Assembly (NCBI GenBank): GCA_020073615.1
Contig: JAIQEX010000055.1
Coordinates: forward strand, 1-41,215
Source of the DNA: Terriglobia bacterium
GTDB taxonomy: Bacteria; Acidobacteriota; Terriglobia; Bryobacterales; Bryobacteraceae
DNA length: 41,215 bases
Reading direction: 5' to 3'
Shown here: positions 7,611 to 20,175 of the stretch, piece by piece
Position numbering within the stretch: position 1 is the stretch's first letter
Layout of the letters: every line of letters begins with the position of its first letter
Notes under the pieces: model-generated
The model's input: the letters and a program-made list of their open reading frames with translations, nothing else
The model's database searches: none
Told to the model about the DNA's origin: nothing
Made by a program: the position numbers and the translations under genes

Positions 7611-10366
7611 TCACGCCGCCAGCAGTGCCACCGGGAACTCGGCCAGCAGATCGGCCATGCGCCAGCTCCCAGGAATCAATCCGGTGAGAACGTCTTCCCA
7701 TTCGGACGGCGCCTCCTGCGGGAGCACCAGCTCCGTATCCTGCCAGCCGTCCAGCCGGCTGGTGAAGCGCGGCGCCACTGCCACCACCCACTTCGCTTCC
7801 CATCGCCGCGCAAATGCGCACACATGGGCCGCGCAGGCGCCGCGCGCGGCCAGCGGGAGATACTCGCCGCGAGCGAACATCTCGCGGTTGGCCTTGCGAT
7901 AGGCCAGGGCCCGGCAGGTGACCAGCAGCTTCATTTCGTCCTGCAGCGGATCGGCCGTCAGCTCGCGCACCAGCGCGATGCGGTCCTCCGATTCCCGCTT
8001 GCGCAACGATTCCAATAGCGCGATGCGGCGCCGGTAATCCACCGGGCGGCGGTTGTCGGGGTCTACCAGGCTGAGCTGCCACAGCTCGCATCCCTGATAG
8101 AAATCGGGCACGCCGGGGGCGGCGATTTTGAGCACCACCTGGCTCAGGCTGTTGCGCGCGCCGGCGCGCGCCAGCACCGGTTGGAACTCGCGGAAATCCG
8201 GCAGAAACTGCGCATCCGGGGCCAGAATGCGATTCACGAAATCCTGCACTCCGCGTTCGTACTCTTCCTGGGGCGCCATCCAACTGCTGTGCTCCTTGCC
8301 TTCGCGCAGCGCCTTCACCAGGAATTCCTGCAACCGCGCGCGAAACGCCGGCTCTTCGGCGGGCGCGTTGGGCCACGCGCCGGCCAGGGTCTGGTAGATC
8401 AGAATCTCCTCGCCCGCGCTGGGCGCCGGGGCCCCGTTCACCAGCGGCTTCAGTTCCGCATTCCACGCCATCCAGCGTTCCAGCCGCCGGTCCCACTCAT
8501 CGGGCATTTCCGAGAGGACGTTGAGGCGCGCGCGCACATCCTCGCCGCGCTTGGTGTCGTGCGTGGCAGTGGCGTTCAGTGTGTCCGGCCATTCTGCCAG
8601 GCGGCGGCGGTTGAAGTCGTGAAACTCCTCGAGATTGACCGGGGGCCGGTCGCGCAGCGGGTCGCCGCCCACCTCGTTGAGCGAGAGCAAACTGTTATGC
8701 CGGTAGTTGGCCGTATCCTCCAGCCCCTTGGCCATCACCGGCCCGCTGAACTGCTGCCAGCGCATCACGAAATCCAGCCATTCGCCCTTGCGGTCCTCGA
8801 GATAATAAGGCGGATCCAGCAGCAGCACGCTGCGCAGGAAATCGAAGGCCGCGCCGGAGATCTGTTCGGGCGACGTGCGCTCACGTGCCAGCGCGAGCGT
8901 GCGTTCGATGTATCCGCGGTCGCTGGCGGAGATCGCCCGGCCGTGGATGTAGGTCCGGTAGACCGGCAGGCACGCGGTCACCTCGACCAGCATCTCCCGC
9001 AACTCGGAGAGCCGGACGTCGCGCGCCGCACGATGCCTCGCCGCCAACTCGCCCAGGTGATGCGTCAGGGCATGCACATCCCCGGTGAACAGCGCCTGCA
9101 TCACCAGCTTGTTGCATCGATAGCAGAGCTCCGCGAACGGCAGACCGTTGCCGGTGCGGCGGGCGTAAATCTCTTCCAGCCGGGCGAGCCCTTCCCGGTG
9201 AACGAAGATGCCGTTCACGGCGTTCAGGAATTCGTATCCCGTCGTCCCGTTCACCGGCCACTCGCGCGGCAGCGATTCGTCGCGGCCGAGGATTTTCTCC
9301 ACCACCACATACAAGCGCCGTCCGGCGCCCACGGCATTCTCCAGCCGTTGCAGGTAGCAGGCCGGGTCCCACAGGCCGTCGATGTGATCGATGCGCAGCC
9401 CGGTCACCTTGCCGCTGCGCACCAGCTCGAAGATCTGGCGATTGCGGTTGTCGAACACTTCGGGGACTTCAATGCGCAGGCCGATGAGCTCGTTGATATC
9501 GAAGAAGCGCCGGTAGTTGATCTCTTCATAGCCGATCTTCCAGTAGGCCAGGCGGTACGCCTGCTCGGATAGGATGCGGTCGAGATCGTCGATCGACCCG
9601 GTGAAAAACAGCAGGGCTTCGTCCACCGCGCGCTTGACCTCGGCGTTCGCCTGATAAGCCTGCCACAGGCGCTCCTTGATGCGCTCCTTCTCGCGGCGGC
9701 GTTCGAGCACCCGCTCGCGCGCCGATTCGTCGCGTCCCGGCAGCAGCTCCAGGTCGCGCACGATGGCGGGAATCTCGGGCGCGCCGTTTCCGCAATGCTG
9801 CAGGATGGAGATATACGATTTGGGATCGAGCGGCAGCCGGCTATCGAAATAGCGCACATGCATGCCGGTGTCTTCGATCTTCAAGGTGAACTCGCCCCTG
9901 GCCAGCACGTTGCCGTAGAGATCGCCGAGCACGGGCAGCAGCACGCGGTTGTCCTGGAGAAAGGCGGCTTTGGTGGTGGCGGGATGCCAGTCGATATCGA
10001 AGTAGACGGCGTAGGCGGAGGCCTGCCCGTTTTCCAGGACATCGGTCCACCAGGGATTTTCGTAGCTGGCCGCCATATGGTTGGGGACGGTATCGAGCAG
10101 CAAGCCCATGCCGTAGTTGCGCAGCTTGTCGGCCAACTCGTCGAAGTCCTGCTCGGTGCCGAGCTCGGAGTTCACGCGCAGGGGGTTGGCGATGTCGTAA
10201 CCGTGCGAGCTGCCGCGGCGCGCCTTATAGCGGGGAGAAGAGTAGAGGTCGGTGATGCCCAGGTCGCTCAGATAGGGCACCAGGTCGCGGCCGTCGACGA
10301 AGCGGAAGCCCTGGTTGAATTGCAGACGATAGGTGGCGCCGGGCGCGCCGCCTTCCGGTGGCGGAA

Positions 10367-10370
<4 letters not shown>
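7611..10370 (-). CDS. treY: Malto-oligosyltrehalose synthase (TreY)
   Basis: A GH13 enzyme that turns the reducing end of a malto-oligosaccharide into an alpha,alpha-1,1 trehalose linkage. At 919 residues it has the TreY length. Signatures: TYRLQFNQGFRF at the start, LLLDTVPNHMA (region I), GLRIDHIDGLWDP with the nucleophile Asp, VVVEKILGRDESLP with the acid/base Glu, GTTGYEFLNAVNGIFV, and ATATHDTKRGEDVRARL near residue 600. Its ATG overlaps the treS-mak stop by 4 bp (10367-10370), so the two are translationally coupled. TreZ, the usual partner that releases trehalose, is not in the window. Confidence 0.95.
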
Positions 10371-13633
<3,263 letters not shown>

Positions 13634-13843
13634 GTCAGCGGCGCAGGCGGGGTGCCTGGCAGAGGAGGCACTCGTGCTTAGAATTTTACAGCAAGCCGGA
13701 TTCCCGAAAAGGCGGCGAGGCTTCGCTCGGAGTGTGTTTCGGCACAGATAAGGGGCTGCCTGCGCTGGCGGCGGCGCGGCCTCATTCGGCAGGTGCGGTA
13801 CTCCTGCCTGGTGAGAAGTTTGGTATGATCATTGGTAGTAACA
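13634..13843. promoter_or_regulatory. Divergent control region between treS-mak and mazEF
   Basis: About 210 bp between two divergent operons. Near mazE there is an extended -10-like element TGGTATGAT (13821-13829) and, overlapping it, a direct repeat TTGGTA (13820-13825 and 13832-13837) flanking the palindrome TGATCA (13826-13831). Overlap of a repeat with the -10 suggests an operator for the antitoxin. I saw no clear promoter facing treS-mak. Confidence 0.4.
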
Positions 13844-14089
13844 ATGAAGACGGCGATTTCCATGGATGACGGACTACTGCAGGAAGCGGACGAAACCGCA
13901 CGGCTGATGGGGCTGAGCCGCAGCCGGCTTTTCGCGCTGGCAGTCGGCGATTTCCTGCAACGGCGGCGGCGGGAGCAGATGCTGCTCCGGCTTAACGAGG
14001 TCTATGCCAAGGGTATGGAACCGGAGGAAACACCTTTGCTGAAGGGAATCAAGGCCAAGGTCCGCCGCGCCGTCAAGGCAGGTTGGTGA
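13844..14089 (+). CDS. MazE-like ribbon-helix-helix antitoxin
   Basis: An 81-residue protein with the N-terminal RHH pattern MKTAISMDDGLLQEADETAR and MGLSRSRLFALAVGDFL, which should form a DNA-binding dimer. The C-terminal tail (EPEETPLLKGIKAKVRRAVKAGW) would wrap the toxin. I chose the ATG at 13844; an in-frame TTG at 13832 would add four residues but lies inside the likely operator. Its stop overlaps the toxin start (GTGA), the classic coupling of antitoxin and toxin. It probably represses its own promoter through the repeat just upstream. Confidence 0.85.
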   Translation: MKTAISMDDGLLQEADETARLMGLSRSRLFALAVGDFLQRRRREQMLLRLNEVYAKGMEPEETPLLKGIKAKVRRAVKAGW

Positions 14090-14436
14090 GCGAGATTCGG
14101 CAGGGACAGGTGTACTGGCTTGACTTTGGACCTGGGGCCGGTTCGGCGCCGGCGGACCGGCATCCTTGTGTGGTTGTCCAGAACGATATTTTCAACCGGA
14201 GCGCGATTGCCACCAGCGTCGTGTGCCTGATTACCTCGAACCTGAGCAGGGCGAACGCGCCGGGCAACGTGCTTCTGAAAAAAGGCGAAGCCAACCTTCC
14301 GAAGGCAAGCGTGGTGAACGTATCCCAGATCCTCACGGTCGACAAGGCAGAGCTTGTGGAATCGACCGGCAAGCTAAGCGGCGCGGCGGCCGGCGCCGTG
14401 CGCGACGGATTGCATTTGCTGTTCGACAGGCTGTGA
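14086..14436 (+). CDS. MazF/PemK family endoribonuclease toxin
   Basis: A 116-residue sequence-specific mRNA interferase. Family features: IRQGQVYWLDFGPGAGS with the conserved basic residue, RHPCVVVQNDIFN, VVCLITSNLSRA with the catalytic Ser/Thr region, LPKASVVNVSQILTVDK, and the final helix LHLLFDRL. The GTG at 14086 overlaps the mazE-like stop; a TTG one codon upstream is less likely. All core elements are present, so the toxin looks functional. Target specificity cannot be read from the sequence. Confidence 0.92.
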   Translation: MSEIRQGQVYWLDFGPGAGSAPADRHPCVVVQNDIFNRSAIATSVVCLITSNLSRANAPGNVLLKKGEANLPKASVVNVSQILTVDKAELVESTGKLSGAAAGAVRDGLHLLFDRL

Positions 14437-14467
14437 CGCCGCAGCTTCGCCCAGGGGCAGGTCACCA

Positions 14468-15622
14468 TTACGCCTTCCGCCCGTCTACGATGGCGCGGAT
14501 CTCCGCGATGGTGTGGTCCAACTCTTCGTCGCTCGAGTAGAAATGCGGTGCCACGCGGATGCCGGCGCCGGGACGATAGTCCACCAGGATCTGGCGGCGG
14601 CCCAGCTCGCGCACCACCTCGTGACCGTTGGGTACGTCGATGGTCACTACGCCGCCGCGCTTCTCCGGGTCGCGGCAGGTGTTGACGCGCAGGCCGGCGT
14701 CGTCGGCCAGCGCGATCAGGCGCGCGGTCTGGCGCTGCGACTTGGCGCGAATCTTCCTCACCCCGATGGCATTCACGATTTCATACCCGCTGCGCGCCGA
14801 GTAGAGGGCCGGCACGTTGGGCGTGCCGTTGAGGAAACGCGCCGCGCCCTCGGCGTAGCGGATCGGCCCGCCCTCGAAGGCGAACGGTTCTTCATGCGCC
14901 ACCCATCCGGTGGCGATGGGGCGCAGCGTGGGCCACAGGTCGCGCCGCACGTAAAGGTAGCCCGCACCCGGTCCGCCGCACAGCCACTTCACCGATCCGC
15001 CGGTGGCGAAATCGAGCTGCAGCTCGCGCACGTTCACCGGCACCGTTCCCGCCGATTGGTACAGGTCGGCGATCACCAGCGCCCCCACGGCATGCGCGCG
15101 CGCCGTGATGGCCGCCAGGTCCTGCACGTAGGAGCTGCGAAAGGCTACGTGGGAAACGGAGACAAGCTGCGTGCGGTCGTCGATCTCTTTCAGCAGCAGC
15201 TCCACGGGCAGGGTCATCCCGTCGGGGGAAGCGGCCTGCACCACCTGCGCGCCGAGCCGCGAGAGCCCGTGGTAGATGTAGTCGTTCGAGGGGAAGTTCA
15301 GCCCGTCGGTGACCAGTTTATTGCGGCGGCCCGACCAGTCGAAGCAGGAGGTCACGATGGACTGGCAGATGGAGACGTTCTGCTGCATCACTACTTCGCC
15401 CTCGCCCGCGCCGATGATCGCGCCCACCAGGTTGCCCACCGTCAGCGGCATCTCCCACCAGCCCTCTTCCCAGGCGCGTATGCCGCGCGTTTCCCAGGTT
15501 TCGGCGAACTCGCGCAGCCGATCGGCCGCGAGCCGCGGCATGGCCCCCAGCGAGTGGCTGATCATATAGGTGGTGTGTTCGAGGATGGGGAACTCGCGCC
15601 GCCAGGCGAGCAGGGAATCCAT
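14468..15622 (-). CDS. Kynureninase-like class V aminotransferase-fold PLP enzyme
   Basis: A 384-residue fold-type I PLP enzyme. The Schiff-base lysine is K212 in GGSVKWLCGGPGAGYLYV, and D186 in IADLYQSAG should bind the pyridine nitrogen. The KWLCGGPG motif and N-terminal SHSLGAMPR resemble bacterial kynureninase-like proteins, which cleave kynurenine to anthranilate and alanine. A cysteine desulfurase or aminotransferase role is less likely, but the substrate is not certain. Its start (15622) faces the Rieske oxygenase gene with only about 30 bp between, so the two share a control region and possibly a pathway. Confidence 0.82.
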   Translation of the reverse strand: MDSLLAWRREFPILEHTTYMISHSLGAMPRLAADRLREFAETWETRGIRAWEEGWWEMPLTVGNLVGAIIGAGEGEVVMQQNVSICQSIVTSCFDWSGRRNKLVTDGLNFPSNDYIYHGLSRLGAQVVQAASPDGMTLPVELLLKEIDDRTQLVSVSHVAFRSSYVQDLAAITARAHAVGALVIADLYQSAGTVPVNVRELQLDFATGGSVKWLCGGPGAGYLYVRRDLWPTLRPIATGWVAHEEPFAFEGGPIRYAEGAARFLNGTPNVPALYSARSGYEIVNAIGVRKIRAKSQRQTARLIALADDAGLRVNTCRDPEKRGGVVTIDVPNGHEVVRELGRRQILVDYRPGAGIRVAPHFYSSDEELDHTIAEIRAIVDGRKA

Positions 15623-15653
15623 GGCTAATATAGTAGCCTGGGGTTTCGCCGCT

Positions 15654-16742
15654 ATGGATTTGAGCGACTACACCTACACACCCGATCTGGCGCGCGCCTC
15701 CACCATCCCCGCTCGCTGGTACACCGACCCCGCATTCCTCGAAGCCGAGCGGCGCAGCGTTTTCGCGCGCACCTGGCAAGCCGTGGGCCGTGCGGACCAG
15801 GTGGCTGTTCCCGGCAATTACCTGGCGTGCGAAATTGCGGGCGAGCCGGTGCTGGTGACCCGCGGCCAGGACGCCCGCCTGCGCGCCTTTTCCAACGTGT
15901 GCCGCCACCGCGGCGCCGTGCTCGCCGAAGGCGCGGGCCAGGCGAACGTGATCCGCTGCCCGTATCACGCCTGGACCTACGCGCTCGACGGCCGCCTGTT
16001 GGGCCAGCCCGAATTCGACGGCGTCGCGGACTGGGACCGCTCCCGCGTCTGCCTGCCGCAGTTCGCGGCCGAAACCTGGGGGCCGTTCGTGTTCGTCAAC
16101 CAGGATCGCGCCGCGCCGCCGCTGGCCGAGGTGTGGGGCGCCATTCCCGGCGAAATCGCCGCCCTCGGCTGCCCCATCGAGCGGCTGCGCTGGGCCGTGC
16201 GCCGCGATTACGTCATCGCATGCAACTGGAAGGTCTACATCGATAATTACCTGGAGGGCTATCACCTCCCGGCCGCCCATCCCAGCCTCTTTCGCGAGCT
16301 GGATTACGCGCAGTACCGCGTGGAAACGTTCCGCCACTACTCCTCGCAGATCGCGCCCATACGCGCGCGCACGGGAGATTCCGAGCGCCGCCGCTACGCC
16401 TTCGCCGACAGCAGCCGGAGCGCGCTCTACTATTGGATCTTCCCCAACTTCATGCTCAACGTTTACCCGGACAACCTGAGCAGCAACCTGATCCTGCCGC
16501 TGGGACCGGACCGCACGCTGACGATCTTCGAATGGTTCTCGTATGGCGGAGAGGTGGCGCAAGCGACCATCGACTTCAGCGACGAGATCCAGCAGGAAGA
16601 CATCAAAATTTGCGAGTCGGTGCAGCGTGGCCTGCACTCGCGGCACTACCACCAGGGGCGTTTTTCGGTGAAGCGCGAGAACGGCGTGCACCATTTCCAC
16701 GGTCTGCTCGACGAGTACCTGCGCGGCGGTGAGCCGCGGTAG
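15654..16742 (+). CDS. Rieske non-heme iron oxygenase, alpha subunit
   Basis: A 362-residue oxygenase. The Rieske 2Fe-2S ligands are C83 and H85 (NVCRHRG) and C102 and H105 (RCPYHAW). The catalytic domain follows with NWKVYIDNYLEGYHLPAAHP, where H204 and H209 are mononuclear iron ligands; a later Asp in the DFSDEIQQED region is likely the third. The NWKVYIDNYLEGYH motif resembles the choline/carnitine/glycine-betaine monooxygenase branch as well as ring hydroxylases. I preferred the ATG at 15654; an in-frame ATG at 15621 would overlap the divergent gene. No reductase or ferredoxin partner lies nearby, so electrons must come from elsewhere. The substrate is unknown. Confidence 0.88.
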   Translation: MDLSDYTYTPDLARASTIPARWYTDPAFLEAERRSVFARTWQAVGRADQVAVPGNYLACEIAGEPVLVTRGQDARLRAFSNVCRHRGAVLAEGAGQANVIRCPYHAWTYALDGRLLGQPEFDGVADWDRSRVCLPQFAAETWGPFVFVNQDRAAPPLAEVWGAIPGEIAALGCPIERLRWAVRRDYVIACNWKVYIDNYLEGYHLPAAHPSLFRELDYAQYRVETFRHYSSQIAPIRARTGDSERRRYAFADSSRSALYYWIFPNFMLNVYPDNLSSNLILPLGPDRTLTIFEWFSYGGEVAQATIDFSDEIQQEDIKICESVQRGLHSRHYHQGRFSVKRENGVHHFHGLLDEYLRGGEPR

Positions 16743-16749
16743 AAAGCTT

Positions 16750-18490
16750 TCAGGATGGGGTGACGCGGTTTGCCGCGGGAAATTCCTCTTCCAGGCTGGC
16801 GACCAGGTCGTGACGGCCGATGCTCTCCCAGGCGGCGCGTGCAGCCGACACGAAGGCGTACCGCTCCTCGCCCTCGCTGATGCGGGCGAGACGCTGATTC
16901 GCGAGACCGGATGAATATGGATCGGCAATTCGCAGGTAGAGATCGAGGGCGGCACGGTAGCACTTCTTCGCGCCTGCACTGTCGCCCCGTGCCGCCACGA
17001 GATCCCCGAAGCCTACGACGCAATTCGCCTCGCCCACCACATTTCCCGCCCGTCGGAACAGTGGCATCGCTTCCTGGTAGCCCGCTCGCGCCGCCTCGTG
17101 TTCCGAACGCTCCGAGGCAATGTCGGCGAGGCTCCTGATGCAAAGCGCCTCGCCCAACACATCTCCCACGCGACGGTGAAGGGGCAGCGCTTCCTCATAG
17201 CGCGACCGAGCCGTCTCGTGATCCGAGCGCGCCAAGGCGACATCGCCGAGCCTCCTGATACAATTCGCCTCGCCTACCACTGCGCCCACCCGGCCGTAGA
17301 GCCGCAACGCCTCCTCGAAGCGCGCCCGCGCGGTCTCGTGATCTGAACGCTCAAAGGCAATATCGCCGAGGCTCCGGATGCAATTCGCCTCTCCTACCAT
17401 TTCGCCCACCCGGCGGTAGAGCCGCAATGCCTCCTCGAAGCGCGCGCGCCGTCTCGTGATCTGAACGCTCAAAGGCAATATCGCCGAGGCTCCGGATACA
17501 ATTCGCCTCGCCTACCACACCTCCCGCGCGGCCGTAGAGCGGCAGGGCTTCCTCGTAGCGTGCTCGTGCCGTCTCGTGGTCCGAACGCCGCAGTGCAATG
17601 TCGCCGAGACTCTTGATACAAAGCGCCGCCCCAAGAAGATTCGCCGCGGCATCATACGCGGCTCGCGCCGCTGCCAGCACAGCTTCGGCACGATCGAAAT
17701 CCGCCAGCCATGTCAGCGCAACGCCAAGCTGGTAGCCGGCATCCGCCACATCTTCGGATGGCCCCCCCGCGCGGCGGCGAATGTCGAGAGCTTCCGAGAA
17801 TGCCTGTGCGGCATCCCGCCATTTGTAGCGCGCGGCAAATCCCAGGCCGGCCCGGTACAGAAGCCGTGCAAGAGCCAGTTCCACACCCGCCTTGCCCCGA
17901 AGCCGGTCGGCCTCCGCCAAGGCCAACTCTGGGTCGGGGCCGCGCCCCGGCGCGCCCGTGTCCGGCGCGGCCTGGCGCAATTCGGGAACGGCGGTTGCCT
18001 GCGGCTCCACCCACGCCACCAGCGTCCGGACCGACCACAGGTCCGGCGCATTTTCCCGCAGCACCTGCTGGAGCCAGGGCGCGCCGGCGAAGATCAGCGG
18101 TATGTCGAATTGACGGCGCAACGGGTTGCGGAACTGGTTCAATCGCGCGACACCCTCGCGCCACGCCTCCTGCCACAAGGGGAACTCGGGCACGCCCTCG
18201 GGCACGGCCCGCGCCACCCAGACCGCCCCCGTCCGCGCGTCCGCCTGCGCCTCCAGAAGCGTCTGCGCGATGTTCCGGAGATCCGCCGGAGCGGTCACCG
18301 GCACCTGCGTCACCGCCTTACCGCTTGCGCTGAGGTACCGGTCGAGCGCGGCCTGGCATACTTCGGCGCCGTCATCGTTGGGCACCAGCAACACGATGAA
18401 GGCGAACCCCTGCCCCAGGTCAAAATGCGTCAGAAGGGCCTGCCAGTCGGCTGAACCCGCCAGGTTGTAGATGCTTGCCAGGTCTCTCAC
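16750..18490 (-). pseudogene. Frameshifted TPR protein with iSTAND-like N-terminal domain
   Basis: Restoring one 2-bp loss near 17440-17456 gives a protein of about 580 residues. Residues 1-170 form a domain with [19 protein letters not shown], then [20 protein letters not shown] and [14 protein letters not shown]. From memory this resembles the degenerate (inactive) STAND NTPase modules fused to TPRs in bacterial conflict or signalling proteins; that match is inference. The rest is a TPR array with about six 40-residue units ([20 protein letters not shown] type) and a C-terminal extension. The GTG start overlaps the stop of the NTPase gene (GTGA), so the two were translated together. As written, the frame breaks in the second repeat and a short out-of-frame tail ends at 17351. 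Confidence 0.75.
17021..17618 (-). repeat. Tandem 120-bp repeats encoding TPR units, one unit shortened to 118 bp
   Basis: The anchor ca(a/t)-type sequence CAATTCGCCT or CAAAGCGCCT recurs at 17021, 17141, 17261, 17381, 17499 and 17619. Spacings are therefore 120, 120, 120, 118 and 120 bp. The 118-bp unit reads CGCGCGCGCCGTCTCG where its neighbour reads CGCGCCCGCGCGGTCTCG, which pins the 2-bp loss. Two adjacent units share a run of about 40 identical bases, a sign of recent unit duplication or gene conversion. Confidence 0.9.
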
Positions 18491-19789
18491 GTCGTGTTGG
18501 CCGCCGCTATTTTACAGACCTCTTCCCGGATGAGCGGGTGAACGTCGTACCATTCGTCGCCGTTCTTCAGGTACAAAACAACATGCGTGTCGAGGAACCG
18601 GGTCAGGCGGGCGATCTCCGCCGGTTCCCTGTTCTTCAGCAGCGTGGCCCGCTCGCGTTCGATCTGCGCCAGCCACTGCGCGTCCTCGAGCGAAATCGGC
18701 AGGAAGTTGCTGCGCACGCGCACGATGGCCGCTTCTATAGATTCGTCGGAGACGGGAAGAGAAGTGGTCCTCAGCACGGTCTCCCGCAGCAGGAGCAGGA
18801 GATCGCGGAAATGGCCCCCACACAACTCGATCAGGCGTACCGCGCGAGAAAACGGACTGGGTCCGAAAAACCGCTGCAAGCCACCTGCGGAGAATCGCCT
18901 TTCCACCAGCGACCGCAGCGCCTCAATGCCGGGTGTGCATTCAGAACGGGCCGTGTCCTTATTCCACATCCTCACACATGGCAGCACCACCATGTTGGTG
19001 CCCGGGAGCACGAATTTGAGCCAGGGTGGAACCGTGTACACCATGTGCAGGTACGGAATCGCCAGCAGCTTCAGGTAACTGGAAAAGAGCAGTTCCACGC
19101 TGCGCGTCACTTCCCGCTCGTTCGATAGCGACCCGCGAATCTGTTCCAGGGAGTCGAACAGGAACACGACTTTGGCGTCGCTGCCGCGGCTCTTGCGTAT
19201 CGCCTTGAAGCCGTCTTCGAAAAAGCTCTTGACCTCGTTGTCCAGCTCGCCGACGCGCCCTTCCACTGCTTGCGACAACTTCTGTCGAAACGAAGCCGAC
19301 GTTTTCAACTCCAGCTTCACATCGAAGCCGGCCTTGAGATTGAGCTCCTTGACATCGACGTCGGTCTTCGTAAGCCAGTTCGTAAACCTAGTCCAGTAAC
19401 CTTCCGCAGCCAGATCGATGTGATGCTCCTGCAAGGCATCGCTGAAGGCGCCCGCCAGAATAATCAGCAGGTCGGAGATCTGGATTGGCGCCGAGGGATT
19501 GATGTAGTCGAGGGCGTCCGCGTACAGCACCACGTAGCCCTCGGCCTCCAACCGCTGTCTGAGGCGGAAAAGCTCCGTCGTCTTGCCCGAGCCTCGAAAT
19601 CCCGAAAAACAGGTTCAGGCTCTCGCTGTCCGCATACTCGATGCTGTTCTGCAGCAACTGAATCGGGTCCTCGCACCCCGGATGGTCGTAGGGCGGCTGA
19701 TAGCGAGGGTCACCCGGTTGCAGCGGCTGGTCGTCCGGTTGCTGGTACACGCCCTTCAGGAACTGCCGGTCATCCGCTGTAAGAGGCAC
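18487..19789 (-). pseudogene. Frameshifted P-loop NTPase paired with the TPR protein
   Basis: Removing one G from the run at about 19600-19604 joins two frames into a protein of about 433 residues. The join restores FFGFRGSGKTTELFRLRQRL, a clean Walker A (GFRGSGKTT). As written, the upstream frame reads FFGISRLGQ and is out of frame through the P-loop. Downstream come YVVLYADALDYINPS, ISDLLIILAGAFSDAL, and KVVFLFDSLEQIRG, a Walker B-like strand ending in an acidic residue. A C-terminal helical region (RLIELCGGHFRDLLLLL) follows. Start GTG at 19789 with no ATG in frame nearby. It precedes and overlaps the TPR gene, so the active ATPase and the iSTAND-like partner form a two-gene unit. Confidence 0.75.
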
Positions 19790-19884
19790 TAATCATCAGT
19801 ATCATACGGCCCTTGTCCTGCGCATCGTGTCAACCCAAGACCGCCGCCGCGAGAGGCCTACAGGTGGGCTATCCTGGAGACATC

Positions 19885-20094
19885 ATGACACCCGAGGAAC
19901 GATTCGAGCGCATCGAAACCGCCCTGTACGGACTTGTTGACGCTCAACGGCTCGGCCAGCAATCCCTCGCCACTCTCACCGAATCCATCGCCCGCTACGC
20001 CGACTCCGCCGACGCCCGCATGCGGCGCCTCGAAGAAAACCTCGACGGCCTGATACGTGCCATTACCGCCGAGCACACCAACGGCAAACAGTAA
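19885..20094 (+). CDS. Small coiled-coil orphan protein
   Basis: A 69-residue hydrophilic protein, MTPEERFERIETALYG at its start, with heptad-like spacing of hydrophobic residues through RMRRLEENLDGLIRAI. It likely forms a coiled coil. The ATG at 19885 follows a GGAGA-like ribosome site (ggaga at 19876-19880). Similar short proteins occur repeatedly in Acidobacteria, and the truncated gene at 1-44 may be a relative. No function is recognised. It is divergent from the NTPase-TPR unit and could be part of its neighbourhood by chance. Confidence 0.6.
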   Translation: MTPEERFERIETALYGLVDAQRLGQQSLATLTESIARYADSADARMRRLEENLDGLIRAITAEHTNGKQ

Positions 20095-20175
20095 CCCCGC
20101 TCCGCCACAGAAATGCCGTACAGGTTCCATCCACGGCGGCGTCCCCGGCTGCGTCTAAAATTATAGATACCCAAC

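Noticed and set aside
17700-18400. Rightward open frames opposite the iSTAND-like domain
   Set aside because: Pro/Arg/Ala-rich shadows without motifs; the reverse strand encodes a coherent domain that leads into TPRs.
19595-19610. Programmed +1 frameshift in the NTPase gene
   Set aside because: No known slippery signal or stimulatory structure is evident at TTT TTC GGG; a mutation or sequence error is simpler, especially as the partner gene is also broken.
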